A DNA stretch of 64,000 nucleotides from Halalkalicoccus subterraneus (GCF_003697815.1 NZ_RDQG01000022.1:1-64000); one strand, 5' to 3'; shown: positions 35,413-43,885, numbered from the stretch's first letter. Program-made: numbers and translations. The notes: a model not told the origin generated them from the sequence alone.

Positions 35413-35781
35413 CTATCGAGAGGTGTTCGCCTCCGCCGTCCGCGAGTCGCCCCAGGCCGGCTTTCCCCGCGGCGGGGCGAGGATTCCGACGCCGACGGCG
35501 GGCTCCTCGCCCCTGTTCTCCGCACCGTGGTGCTCGTGGCTCGAAAAGCGATAGGAGTCTCCCGGCTCCAAGAGCACCTCCTCGCCCTCGACGACGGCCA
35601 CCAGCCGTCCGCTGATCATATAGCCGATCTGTTCGTTGTCGTGGCGGTGGGCCGGGAGCGTCGCACCGGGTTCGACGCGCCAGTACTTCATCCCCGCGCG
35701 CTCGCCCGTCGCGAGGTCACCCAAAAACACGCCCTCGGCGACCTCCTCCGTGCCCGCTCCCTCGGTACTGATGCGTTCCAT
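35413..35781 (-). CDS. Cupin domain protein
   Basis: The 122-residue single-domain cupin has the first motif region PGATLPAHRHDNEQIGYMISG with two His and a Glu, and a second motif ending PGDSYRFSSHEHHGAENRG. The His/Glu set could bind one metal ion. Such proteins serve as sensors, isomerases or dioxygenases. It is divergent from the binding-protein operon and convergent with the AOR gene, leaving 3 bases between stops. Confidence 0.9.
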   Translation of the reverse strand: MERISTEGAGTEEVAEGVFLGDLATGERAGMKYWRVEPGATLPAHRHDNEQIGYMISGRLVAVVEGEEVLLEPGDSYRFSSHEHHGAENRGEEPAVGVGILAPPRGKPAWGDSRTAEANTSR

Positions 35782-35815
35782 GATACGAGTTCTCCTGAGT
35801 CGTGGGCCGAGTTCC

Positions 35816-35843
35816 TAATAAACATTCTGGAGGAATTTTTAAG
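35816..35843. promoter_or_regulatory. Back-to-back promoters of the cupin gene and the binding-protein operon
   Basis: Minus-strand TTTATTA (35816-35822) lies 35-41 bases ahead of the cupin start. Plus-strand TTTTTAAG (35836-35843) lies about 31 bases ahead of ATG 35871. The two boxes are only 13 bases apart, so one bound regulator could control both directions. Confidence 0.5.
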
Positions 35844-35870
35844 TGCGAAACCCACCATCGGTCTAGAGAC

Positions 35871-36761
35871 ATGGCAACTGGTGACAGGGTACGGCTGTTC
35901 CACCTCCCGTTTTCGTTCATGCTGCCCCAGCGGGTGGCCCACGAGCGGGGGTACTTCGAGGAGGCGGGGCTAGCGGTAGAGCTGATCGAGCGCGACCGGG
36001 AGTCGGTCGACGTGAAATACATCCCGAGCGAGTCGAGCCTGACGGAGGATCACGGGATCGACCTCTACCCGATCTGCAAGTGGGAATCGATCAAACGCAC
36101 CTGGGAGATGGGTGACGGACGGATCGTCGCGAAGGGCACGTTTGCCGACCTCCCCTACACCGTCTTCGTCCGGCCCGATTCCGACGTCACGGGGCCGAAG
36201 GACCTGGCGGGCGTCCCGGTTGCGGTCAACCGCCGAACCGGTCAGGAGTACACCGCGATGAGGGCCTTAGAGGAGCACATGGCACCCGAGGACGTGATCC
36301 TGAAGGGCTTCGGGATGCCGACCGAGCGCCTGCGCGCGCTCCGGGACGGCGAGGTCGAGGCCGCGATCCTACTCGACCCCCAGAGTACGCTTGCGGAACA
36401 CATGGGTTTTCGGGAAGTCCTCTCGTTCGACAACCACATGGGGATCGTCGGCGGCGAGGGTATCGATAGCGAGGTCCTCGACGCCTTCATGGCCGCCTAC
36501 GACCGGGCGGCCATGGAGATCAACGCGAACCCCGAGGTGTTCAGGGAAGACTACCTCGACATGCTCGAGAAGGACTCGCGGGTCGCACCGGGTCTCTTCG
36601 AGGACATCGACATGGGCGCGGTGCGCGCGGACCTCTCGGTGCCGCGCTACGAGGTGCCCGAACCTGCCGACCGGGCGGAGCTGGACGAACACTTGGAGTG
36701 GATGAAGGAGCGGGAACTGGTCGAGGAGAGCGCCGACATCGACCGGATCGTCGCCAATTAA
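35871..36761 (+). CDS. NMT1/THI5-like binding-protein-fold protein, first of three
   Basis: The 296-residue protein starts MATGDRVRLFHLPFSFMLPQ and has the type-II periplasmic-binding-protein pattern: VAHERGYFEEAGLAVELIE, the hinge GPKDLAGVPVAVN, and LRDGEVEAAILLDPQ. There is no signal peptide or lipobox, and no permease or ATPase gene nearby. It lacks the CCCFC motif of yeast Thi5. Cytosolic proteins of this fold include MqnA and MqnD and 4,5-dihydroxyphthalate decarboxylase, so an enzymatic role is possible. It is one base from the next gene. Confidence 0.85.
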   Translation: MATGDRVRLFHLPFSFMLPQRVAHERGYFEEAGLAVELIERDRESVDVKYIPSESSLTEDHGIDLYPICKWESIKRTWEMGDGRIVAKGTFADLPYTVFVRPDSDVTGPKDLAGVPVAVNRRTGQEYTAMRALEEHMAPEDVILKGFGMPTERLRALRDGEVEAAILLDPQSTLAEHMGFREVLSFDNHMGIVGGEGIDSEVLDAFMAAYDRAAMEINANPEVFREDYLDMLEKDSRVAPGLFEDIDMGAVRADLSVPRYEVPEPADRAELDEHLEWMKERELVEESADIDRIVAN

Positions 36762-36762
36762 C

Positions 36763-37752
36763 ATGGACGTCGAAACCCAACAGGCGGCGCTCGACGCCCT
36801 CCACGACGATCCGGGCGACTTGCCGGTGTTCCGGGCGCGCTTCGAGCACAACGGCAGCCCGCGGTACATGCTCTATACGATCAAGAAGTTCGGCTTCGAC
36901 CACGACCACGGCTTCCACCTCGACGTGCAACTGGTCTCGGACGAGTTGGAGGGCGGCGTCGAAACCGTCGAGGCGAAACTCCAAGATGGCGACGCCGACC
37001 TGATCGACATCGACTACATCTCGACTGCGCGCGAGCGCGCGGAGGGCGCGCCCATCGTCGCTTTCCACCCTTACGGCCGCACGGTCGGTGGGCTCGTCGT
37101 TCCCGAGGACAGCCCGATAGAAGGGTTGGAAGACCTGCGCGGAAAGCGCCTCGGGGTCGTCCGCCGGCTCGACAAGAACTGGATCCTCACGCGGGCGGCT
37201 TGTCGGGAGTTCCATGACTTTGACCCCGACGAGGAGGCGACGCCCGTCGAGGCGGGCTCGAAGGTCGGGCTCACCGAGATGCTTCAGGAGGGGGAAGTCG
37301 ATGGGATCTTTCAATTCTGGCCGATCGTCCCCGAGATAACGGAGACGGGTCCCTATCGCGAGGCGTTTCCCGTTTCGGACCTCGTTCAGCGCCTCTCGGG
37401 CACCGAGAACAAGCTCCCCATCTCGACGTTCCTCACGAGCGAGGAGTACTTCGAGGGGAACCCGCAGGCGATCCGGGGGTTCAAACGCGCCTACGGCGAG
37501 GCGGTCGACCAGCTGAGAAGCGACGACGAGCTCTGGGAGACCATCGGCGACGAACTGATGTACGAGAACGACCCCGCGGTGATCCGTGCCGTGCGGGACG
37601 GCTGGCGCGACATGGTCGTCGCCGACTGGGACGAGGAAACAGTGGAAGGAATGGGCCGACTGTTCGATCATCTCCTGGAAGTGGCGGGCGAGGAGGCCAT
37701 CGGCGTCGACCACCTTCCGGAGGGATTGTTCCGGCTGGAGGCCCCCGAATGA
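36763..37752 (+). CDS. NMT1/THI5-like binding-protein-fold protein, second of three
   Basis: This 329-residue protein has the same fold pattern: VETVEAKLQDGDADLIDIDYI, EGLEDLRGKRLGVVRRLDK, LTEMLQEGEVDGIFQFWP. Its N-terminus, MDVETQQAALDALHDDP, is hydrophilic and not a signal peptide. It starts one base after the first paralogue and overlaps the third by ATGA. The three proteins are only distantly related to each other, which suggests different ligands or subunits rather than recent duplication. Confidence 0.83.
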   Translation: MDVETQQAALDALHDDPGDLPVFRARFEHNGSPRYMLYTIKKFGFDHDHGFHLDVQLVSDELEGGVETVEAKLQDGDADLIDIDYISTARERAEGAPIVAFHPYGRTVGGLVVPEDSPIEGLEDLRGKRLGVVRRLDKNWILTRAACREFHDFDPDEEATPVEAGSKVGLTEMLQEGEVDGIFQFWPIVPEITETGPYREAFPVSDLVQRLSGTENKLPISTFLTSEEYFEGNPQAIRGFKRAYGEAVDQLRSDDELWETIGDELMYENDPAVIRAVRDGWRDMVVADWDEETVEGMGRLFDHLLEVAGEEAIGVDHLPEGLFRLEAPE

Positions 37753-38714
37753 GTTCCATTAGTTTCCAGCTCAACTGGGAGCCGAACGGTTTCCAGGCGC
37801 CCTATTTCCTCGCCCGGGAGCAGGGGTTCTACGAGGAGGAAGGGCTGGAGGTGGAGTTCGTCGAGGGCCACGGCTCGCCCTTCGCCGCCGAGGAGGCCGC
37901 CCGCGGCCGGGCCGATTTCGCGCTCGCGGGCGCGAGCGCGGTGCTCTCGGTGCAGAGCCAGGGCCACGAGCCGCTGGCGGTCGCCGCCGTCACCCAGAAG
38001 ACGCCCGCAGCAGTCTACACGCTTCGGGACGTCTTCGGCGAACCCTTGGAGGACCCGAAACAGCTCGCGGGCCGGACCGTCGCGCCCTCGGCGACCAAAA
38101 CACGAATCCTCGCCGCCCAGCTCCTCGAAGACGCGGGAATACGGGACGAAGTCAACCTCCTCGATGTGGATCCCCACACCCACCACCGCGTCGAACACCA
38201 GCTGCTCGACGGGTCGGTCGACGCCGCCGTCGGCGTCGTCACCAATGGTGTGGAACTCGAACGCGAACACGACCGAAAAGCCGACGAGCTACCCATCGGC
38301 GATTACCTCCCGATCTACGGGATGACGCTCGTGACGAACCCGGAGTTCGCCGAGTCGAACCCGGAGGTAGTCGAAGGATTCCTGCGCGCGACCGCCCGCG
38401 GATGGGCGGAGGCGACCGCCGACCCTGAGGCGGCGATCGACGCACTGGTCGCGCGAAACGCCACACTCGAACGCGACCGGGAGATCGAGCGGATCAAGTT
38501 CGAGACCGCCGCCGAGGACCTGCAGTTCACCGAGCACGTCCGCAGGGCGGGCTGGGGCAACCACGACGCCGCGCGGTGGGACCGCCTGGGTGAGACGCTC
38601 GCCGAGACGGATCTGCTGGAAGGGGCGGCCGATCCCGATGCAGTGTGGACGAACGAGTACCTCGACAGCGAGGCCCCGTCGATCGCCGAGTACGCAGACC
38701 GGATCGGTCGGTAG
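37749..38714 (+). CDS. NMT1/THI5-like binding-protein-fold protein, third of three
   Basis: The 321-residue protein starts directly with the fold (SSISFQLNWEPNGFQAPYF), then REQGFYEEEGLEVEF, LADF-type RADFALAGASAVL, VYTLRDVFGEPLEDP and LPIYGMTLVTNPEF. No signal peptide precedes it, so it is likely cytosolic. The regulator at 42620-43885 carries the same domain with matching blocks at the same spacing (LNWRPNG, FGEPL, TRIL, FPIYG, GWG). That suggests a common ligand. Confidence 0.87.
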   Translation: MSSISFQLNWEPNGFQAPYFLAREQGFYEEEGLEVEFVEGHGSPFAAEEAARGRADFALAGASAVLSVQSQGHEPLAVAAVTQKTPAAVYTLRDVFGEPLEDPKQLAGRTVAPSATKTRILAAQLLEDAGIRDEVNLLDVDPHTHHRVEHQLLDGSVDAAVGVVTNGVELEREHDRKADELPIGDYLPIYGMTLVTNPEFAESNPEVVEGFLRATARGWAEATADPEAAIDALVARNATLERDREIERIKFETAAEDLQFTEHVRRAGWGNHDAARWDRLGETLAETDLLEGAADPDAVWTNEYLDSEAPSIAEYADRIGR

Positions 38715-38783
38715 CGCCCGTCGAGTCGCGTCGGTTCTCCCGAGGACCCCCACTTATGCCCCGCCGCCGCGTCGGTGCCGAGC

Positions 38784-39797
38784 ATGCCGTTCGGTCTCCC
38801 GACGGAGCTGATCGCGCTCATCGCCTTTCTCGCCGGCGTCGTGCTGGTGATCGCGAGCGTCGAGACGTTCATCGAGGCGGTCGCTGAGAGCGCTCTCTCG
38901 ATCGGTCTCTCGGGGTTCTTTCTCACGGTCGTCCTCGCCGGAACCGATCTCGAGAACGCGATCCTCGGACTGGCGGCCGTCGCGGACGGACTCCCCGACC
39001 TCGCGATGGGCACCGTCTTCGGGGAGGCGCTGTTCGTGCTGGGTGCGGCCGTCGGGCTCGCGGGCGTGCTCACCCCCTTCGAGACCTCGGTGCCGCGGTC
39101 GTACCTCCTGCTCACCCTGCTCGCCCCGTCGCTCCTGTTCGCGCTCGCGCTCGACGGGACGCTCTCGCGGCTCGACGGGGCGATCCTCACGGGCTCGTTT
39201 CTCCCGCTTTTGGGGATCGTCTACGCCCTCGAACGCAATCGAGGGACGCGATACCTCTCGGCCGAGGAGGTCGAGGAGGTCCTCGAAGAGGAATCGAAAG
39301 AGGTGGACGACGAGGACGACCCCATAGAAGGCGACTCGCTTCGAGAGCGCTACGAGGGATGGTATCAGGTCGGGATCGCGCTCGTCGCCACCCTCGGCAT
39401 GACCGTCGGCTCGGAGCTCGCGGTGACGGGCGCGCGCGACCTGCTGTCGGTGTTGGGGATCTCCGGACTGGTCTTCGGCGCGACGGTCATGAGCTTCGTC
39501 GCCTCGCTGGAGGAACTGTTCCTGACCGTCGAGCCCGCCCGGCAGGGTCGTCCGCATCTGGGGGTGGGAAACGTCGTCGGAAGCGTCCTGTTCTTCGTGA
39601 CCGCGAACGCCGGCGTCCTCGCGCTCGTCGGCCCGATAGACACGAGCGGGACGGTCCTCACCGTCCACTGGCCCTTCTTCCTCGTGGCGCTCCTCTCGGT
39701 CGGGTTCGTTTTCCTTCGGGGTCGGGTCGGTCGTCCGGAGGGGTTCGCCCTGTTGGGGCTGTACGCGGCCTACTGGGGCGCGAACTACCTGCTGTGA
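38784..39797 (+). CDS. CaCA-type cation antiporter, first of a convergent pair
   Basis: The 337-residue membrane protein has about ten helices in two halves with an acidic loop between (VEEVLEEESKEVDDEDD). The repeats read VLAGTDLENAILGL and FGATVMSFVASLEELFLTVEPARQG, followed by GVGNVVGSVLF. These align with the alpha repeats of Na/Ca exchangers, but the GTSLPE core is altered to GTDLEN and ASLEEL. The transported ion is uncertain. ATG 38784 is taken; a GTG three codons earlier is possible. Confidence 0.85.
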   Translation: MPFGLPTELIALIAFLAGVVLVIASVETFIEAVAESALSIGLSGFFLTVVLAGTDLENAILGLAAVADGLPDLAMGTVFGEALFVLGAAVGLAGVLTPFETSVPRSYLLLTLLAPSLLFALALDGTLSRLDGAILTGSFLPLLGIVYALERNRGTRYLSAEEVEEVLEEESKEVDDEDDPIEGDSLRERYEGWYQVGIALVATLGMTVGSELAVTGARDLLSVLGISGLVFGATVMSFVASLEELFLTVEPARQGRPHLGVGNVVGSVLFFVTANAGVLALVGPIDTSGTVLTVHWPFFLVALLSVGFVFLRGRVGRPEGFALLGLYAAYWGANYLL

Positions 39798-39798
39798 G

Positions 39799-40992
39799 TC
39801 ACTCGCCGATGGGTACCCCGCCGAAGACGCTCAGCGCGATGACCCAGTAGGCGACGTACAGCCCGAGGAGTAACACGCCGTGCCAGCGTTTCACCTCGCC
39901 GCGGTACATGAAGTACGCCGACAGCGCGGTCACGATGACGATCGCCGGGAGGTGGAAGGTCAGGACCGACGGCGCGATGGTGACCGTGCTGACCAGTGTG
40001 AGCACGCCGATGTTGCCCGTCATCGAGAAGAGCACGCTCCCGATGACGTTGCCGACGCCGATCTCCGGCAGGCCACGGCGAACCGGCTCGATCGTCAGCA
40101 TGACGTCCTCGAAGGTGAGGATCAGCGTCAGGATCGTGGCACCGAAGACGGTCTCCTCGATGCCGAATCCCTCGATGACGACCTCCGAGCCCCCCTCCAA
40201 CAGTATCGCCGCGAAGACGACCCCCACGAGCGCGAAGACGGAGAGACCGATCCAGATCCAGCCGGATCGATTTCCGACCAGCCGGTCCTCGGGGATCTCG
40301 GAAAGCGGTTCGGGAAACGCCGCGCCGCCGTCGGGACGGACCTCCGTGCCGCCGTCCGGCTCGATCGCCGCCCCGAGTTCGGTGCTTCGGAAGACCGGTA
40401 CGTCGCGCCCGCGCTCGCGGACGATGAAGTAGGTGAAGCTCAGGACGAAAAATCCGAGCAACACGAGGCCGGGCACGAGCGTCAGCGTCCCCAGCATGAC
40501 GAAGGGGATCAAAAGCACTGGCGCCAGTGCGAACAGAACGATGTAGTCGTTCGGCAGGTCGACCGGGAACGGCCGGACGATCGCCGCGATCGCGAGCGTG
40601 AGGCCGATGATCGCCAGCCCGGTCCCGAGCGCGGTGCCGAGGGCGGCCCCTTCGAGTCCGCCCGAGGCGAGCACGAGTCCGAGGATCGTGTCGTCGAACT
40701 CGAAGCCGGTGAAGACGATCGCGAGTGCGAACAGTGACATCTTCATCCCGATCGCCGCGCGGGCGAGATAGCTGATCAGCTTCTCGACACAAACCGTCAG
40801 TAGCACTACCCCAAAGGCCAGAACGAGCACGGCACCGAGCAGCCCTTGCCCCTCGATGAACCCCTCGATCGCGCCCTCAATCCCACCCTCCTCACCCTCT
40901 TCGCCTTCCTCTTGGGCCGCCACGGGGACGGCGATCACCGAGGTCGCGAGCAGTACGACGAGCACCAACGTGACGAACCGTCGAGGTGACAT
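39799..40992 (-). CDS. CaCA-type cation antiporter with signal peptide, second of the pair
   Basis: The 397-residue protein starts with a Sec-type signal (SPRRFVTLVLVVLLATSVIAVPVAAQ) and a Glu/Gly-rich acidic stretch. Two helix sets follow with FTGFEFDDTILGLVLA and FGATILTLILTFEDVMLTIEPVRRG, then GVGNVIGSVLF. It is a paralogue of the opposing antiporter gene, whose stop is one base away, and is similarly altered in the ion-binding core. Co-location tail to tail suggests an old duplication with inversion. A TATA element lies just ahead. Confidence 0.84.
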   Translation of the reverse strand: MSPRRFVTLVLVVLLATSVIAVPVAAQEEGEEGEEGGIEGAIEGFIEGQGLLGAVLVLAFGVVLLTVCVEKLISYLARAAIGMKMSLFALAIVFTGFEFDDTILGLVLASGGLEGAALGTALGTGLAIIGLTLAIAAIVRPFPVDLPNDYIVLFALAPVLLIPFVMLGTLTLVPGLVLLGFFVLSFTYFIVRERGRDVPVFRSTELGAAIEPDGGTEVRPDGGAAFPEPLSEIPEDRLVGNRSGWIWIGLSVFALVGVVFAAILLEGGSEVVIEGFGIEETVFGATILTLILTFEDVMLTIEPVRRGLPEIGVGNVIGSVLFSMTGNIGVLTLVSTVTIAPSVLTFHLPAIVIVTALSAYFMYRGEVKRWHGVLLLGLYVAYWVIALSVFGGVPIGE

Positions 40993-41014
40993 CGAACTCG
41001 GATATGGTTGTAGT

Positions 41015-41026
41015 TATCATATAACC
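41015..41026 (-). promoter_or_regulatory. TATA element of the second antiporter gene
   Basis: Minus-strand GGTTATATGATA is centred about 28 bases upstream of ATG 40992, the leaderless spacing. Confidence 0.5.
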
Positions 41027-41154
41027 CACGCATCGTGTACGAATGTTCATGGGAAATCTGTATACGGTACCGGCGATGTCTGAGCAGACGGATCCGCCCG
41101 AACCGGACCCGTCGCGGCGGCGGTCTATTTGTGGGTTCGGCGTCGATAGCGGGT

Positions 41155-41583
41155 ATGAACGCTGTCGATCACATCAACGTCGACGTGAACGATCTGGCGA
41201 ACTGCTACGAGTTCTACCGCGAAACCCTTGATTTGGAACTGCTGCGCCCGCCCGAGGACTTCCAGGGGGATCACGCCATGTTCCGGGTCGGCAGTACGGT
41301 GGTAACGCTCGCCGAGACGGGCCGTGCCGACGCGTGGGGCGAGGTCGGTCTCGACCATCCGTTGGACAAGGCGCACATCGCCTTCGACGCGTCCCGCGAG
41401 GAGTACGACGCGCTTTCGAAGGAACTCGATGGGCAGTTCCCCAAACAGGGCCCCTACGACTGGGGGGAGTTCGAGGGGTTTTACTTCCTCGACCCGGACG
41501 GCAATCTGCTCGAGGTCATCACCTACGACCCGCCTGCGGGCGAGCGCGAACGACCACTGTTGACCCACGACGACGTCGAGTGA
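41155..41583 (+). CDS. VOC-fold (glyoxalase/dioxygenase superfamily) protein
   Basis: The 142-residue protein has the paired beta-alpha-beta-beta-beta units: MNAVDHINVDVNDLANCYEFY with the first metal-ligand-type His, then HIAFDASREEYDAL, and FEGFYFLDPDGNLLEVITYDP with the final Glu. It could be a lyase, dioxygenase or isomerase. No substrate can be named. It starts at 41155, since upstream in-frame codons are not protein-like. The stop is one base from the convergent RCK gene. Confidence 0.88.
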   Translation: MNAVDHINVDVNDLANCYEFYRETLDLELLRPPEDFQGDHAMFRVGSTVVTLAETGRADAWGEVGLDHPLDKAHIAFDASREEYDALSKELDGQFPKQGPYDWGEFEGFYFLDPDGNLLEVITYDPPAGERERPLLTHDDVE

Positions 41584-41584
41584 G

Positions 41585-42334
41585 CTACAGCGACTCGGTG
41601 ACCTGCTCGCCGCTGACGACCTCCGGGATGATCACCTCGTCGGCGCCGGCCCGCCGGGCTAGCGGTTCGTACATCGCGTCGCCGACCCGGACGACGAGGC
41701 GCACGGTCGGCGCGATCTGGCCGGCGGTGATCGCCGTCTGGATGTTCGCGTTCGAGTCGTCGACGGCGGTCACGAGCGTGCGCGCCCGCTCGATGCCCGC
41801 CTCTCGGAGCGTTTCCTCGCGCCGGGCGTCACCCTGAAGCGCCAGGACGCCCGCCCCCAGCGCCCGCTCGAACTCCGTCTCGTCGAGTTCGATCACGACC
41901 ACGCCGTCGCCGTTGCCGTCGACTCGCTCGGCGATCGTCTGGCCGAACATGCCGTATCCGCAGATGATCACGTGATCCTCCAACTCGTCGATCGATCGGT
42001 TCGTTTGCATGTATCTGAGTTCCTCCTGCATCCGCCCGCCGAACGCCGCCGAAAGCGCCGTCTCGCCGACCCAAAGGCCGGTGACGACGAGTCCAACGGT
42101 CACCAGAACGGCGTATGCCTTCGTCGCGGTTTCCGGTCCGTCGGCTCCCTCGAAGTGCAACTCGACGCTCGTGAGGTCGACGAGCCAGAACGCCGCCTCG
42201 ACGACGCCGACGCCGCCGAGAAGCACGAAACCGGCGACTCCGGCGACCACGACGCCCGCGAACGCCGCGAGCGGGACCACGGCCCGCCGGAGCAGCGGCC
42301 GGCTCGCGACGACGGCGATGATCGAACATGTCAC
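41585..42334 (-). CDS. Channel-like membrane protein with RCK/TrkA-N domain and unusual pore
   Basis: Taking the GTG at 42334, the protein has 249 residues: two membrane helices flanking a pore-like loop, then an RCK domain with DHVIICGYGMFGQTIAERV (dinucleotide fold) and VIELDETEFE. In Kch-type channels the loop reads T-x-T-T-x-GYGD. Here FWLVDLTSVELHFEG has no GYG. Either the pore is degenerate or the ion differs. An ATG at 42412 is an alternative start. The 285 bases from 42335 to 42619 hold no other gene, only AT-rich TTATTTAAC and TATAG words. Confidence 0.78.
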   Translation of the reverse strand: MTCSIIAVVASRPLLRRAVVPLAAFAGVVVAGVAGFVLLGGVGVVEAAFWLVDLTSVELHFEGADGPETATKAYAVLVTVGLVVTGLWVGETALSAAFGGRMQEELRYMQTNRSIDELEDHVIICGYGMFGQTIAERVDGNGDGVVVIELDETEFERALGAGVLALQGDARREETLREAGIERARTLVTAVDDSNANIQTAITAGQIAPTVRLVVRVGDAMYEPLARRAGADEVIIPEVVSGEQVTESL

Positions 42335-42619
42335 AAGTTCACACTCCACACGAAGACATACAAATCTGTCCGTTCCGTCAGAGTTTGCTTCGGGCCGAAT
42401 ACCCCGTTTCACGGTGTCGATTTCGCCCGGCGAGAGCGCCTGAGTGGAATGGCCGTTATTTAACCTATTCTTTCGTATAGTTCATATGGGACCTCTGATT
42501 GCTGAGTGGCAGTTACGGGGTTCATACACTCTCTTCGGGAGGTCGCCCACTGATCTCATCAGTGGCTGGCTCGCAGTCGTTCGTACCAACGTCTCTTCGC
42601 GCGATCTAATCGACGCTGA

Positions 42620-43885
42620 TCACGCGACGTCGCCCTCTGCAAGCAGACCACCCTGTTCGAGCGCCGTCCGCAGGCGCTCCCACGTTTCGGCGTCCTGTCG
42701 GCCCCAACCGTGTTCCGCGACCGCCTCACTTCCGCCGAACTCGCTGTTGGCTTCCGTAAACGTCCGGACGATCCGGTCGGGTGAACACCCTGCTCGCTCC
42801 GCGATCCCTGCGGCCGCGGCGCTCGACTCGGGGGCCGCCGCCCAGCCGGCGATCGTTCCGGTGAGAAACGCCTCGAGAGCGTCCCCGCGATCGGCGAGCG
42901 TCCCCTCGTGGACGACGAGCGTCGGCCCGTAGATCGGGAAGTGGTCGGCGACCGCGAGCGTATCGACGGTCATTCCTCGTTGCTCCAGTTGGCGGGGATC
43001 GGAAAACGATCCCGTGACGACATCGACCTCGCCTGCGAGCAGGGCGTCCTGCTCCTCGCCGGCCGTATCCACGATCCGAACCGACCCGTCGAGGGTGACC
43101 TGGTTCACGAACAGCCGTCCGAGGATCCGCGTCTCGGAACGTGCGGGCATGCCGATCCGCCGCTCGCGTAGTTGGCCGACGCCGGTCAGGGGCTCGCCGA
43201 ACGTTTCGCGCACGGTGTAGAGGACGGCCATCGCGCGCTGGTAGGCGACCGCGATCGGAACCACCGGCGCGCCGCCCGCCCGCGCCCGACTCACCGTTGC
43301 CGCACCGACCAGCCCCACATCCGCCTCGCGTGCCCGGACGGCTTCGAGCGCCCGGCGGGACCCCTCGTAGTGCTCGAATCGAACGTCGGATCCCGATTCG
43401 CCGTACCGTTCGTCGCGGCGGGCGGCATAAAAGGGCAGGTGCAGCCCGTTCGGCCGCCAGTTCAACCCGAGGACGAGGCCGTCATTCGACTCGTCGGCAG
43501 CTCTACTGCTTCGTGCGACGCCCCATCCCTCGCGCGCTCGCTCCAGCAGTCCCCTCGCTCGCTGTCGATAGACCGTCCGCACCGCGGCGTCGAGATCCGT
43601 AGAGACGTCCCACGCGGTCGGCGGTCGTCCCGGGCCCTCACCGCGGACCGTGGTTCGATCGACCAGATCAGCCGATTCGAGGTGTCCGACCGCCGTCGTC
43701 AGCGCGCCGCGGCTCAGTCCGGTCCCGATTCGGAGCGTGAGCTCCGTCGCCGGCTCTTCCGTGAACTCCGTCCGGAGGTGAAGAAAGGTGAGCACGCGGG
43801 CGGGCTCCTCGCCGAGTCCGAGCGCCAGCCGGCTGATCACCGCCTCGTCGTTCCCGTCGAGCGCTCGGAACTCTCGCGTGCGCAT
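42620..43885 (-). CDS. Helix-turn-helix regulator fused to an NMT1/THI5-like binding domain
   Basis: Residues 14-96 form a winged helix (LTFLHLRTEFTEEPATEL, GLSRGALTTAVGHLESADLVDR). After a helical linker (97-135), residues 137-421 are a binding-protein domain: LGLNWRPNGLHLPFYAARR, READVGLVGAATVS, VRETFGEPLTGVGQL, HFPIYGPTLVV and HGWGRQDAETWERL. Each block matches the third gene of the 35871-38714 operon. This is a one-component regulator that probably binds the same ligand in the cytosol and controls that operon (inference). Confidence 0.88.
   Translation of the reverse strand: MRTREFRALDGNDEAVISRLALGLGEEPARVLTFLHLRTEFTEEPATELTLRIGTGLSRGALTTAVGHLESADLVDRTTVRGEGPGRPPTAWDVSTDLDAAVRTVYRQRARGLLERAREGWGVARSSRAADESNDGLVLGLNWRPNGLHLPFYAARRDERYGESGSDVRFEHYEGSRRALEAVRAREADVGLVGAATVSRARAGGAPVVPIAVAYQRAMAVLYTVRETFGEPLTGVGQLRERRIGMPARSETRILGRLFVNQVTLDGSVRIVDTAGEEQDALLAGEVDVVTGSFSDPRQLEQRGMTVDTLAVADHFPIYGPTLVVHEGTLADRGDALEAFLTGTIAGWAAAPESSAAAAGIAERAGCSPDRIVRTFTEANSEFGGSEAVAEHGWGRQDAETWERLRTALEQGGLLAEGDVA

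Noticed and set aside
35871-38714. Reading the three binding-protein-like genes as ordinary ABC transporter components.
   Set aside because: None has a signal peptide or lipobox, and no permease or ATPase gene lies in the window near them.
42335-42412. An N-terminal extension of the RCK protein to the ATG at 42412.
   Set aside because: The added 26 residues are rich in Cys and Arg, not membrane-like, and cross AT-rich promoter-type sequence. The GTG at 42334 directly precedes the first helix.
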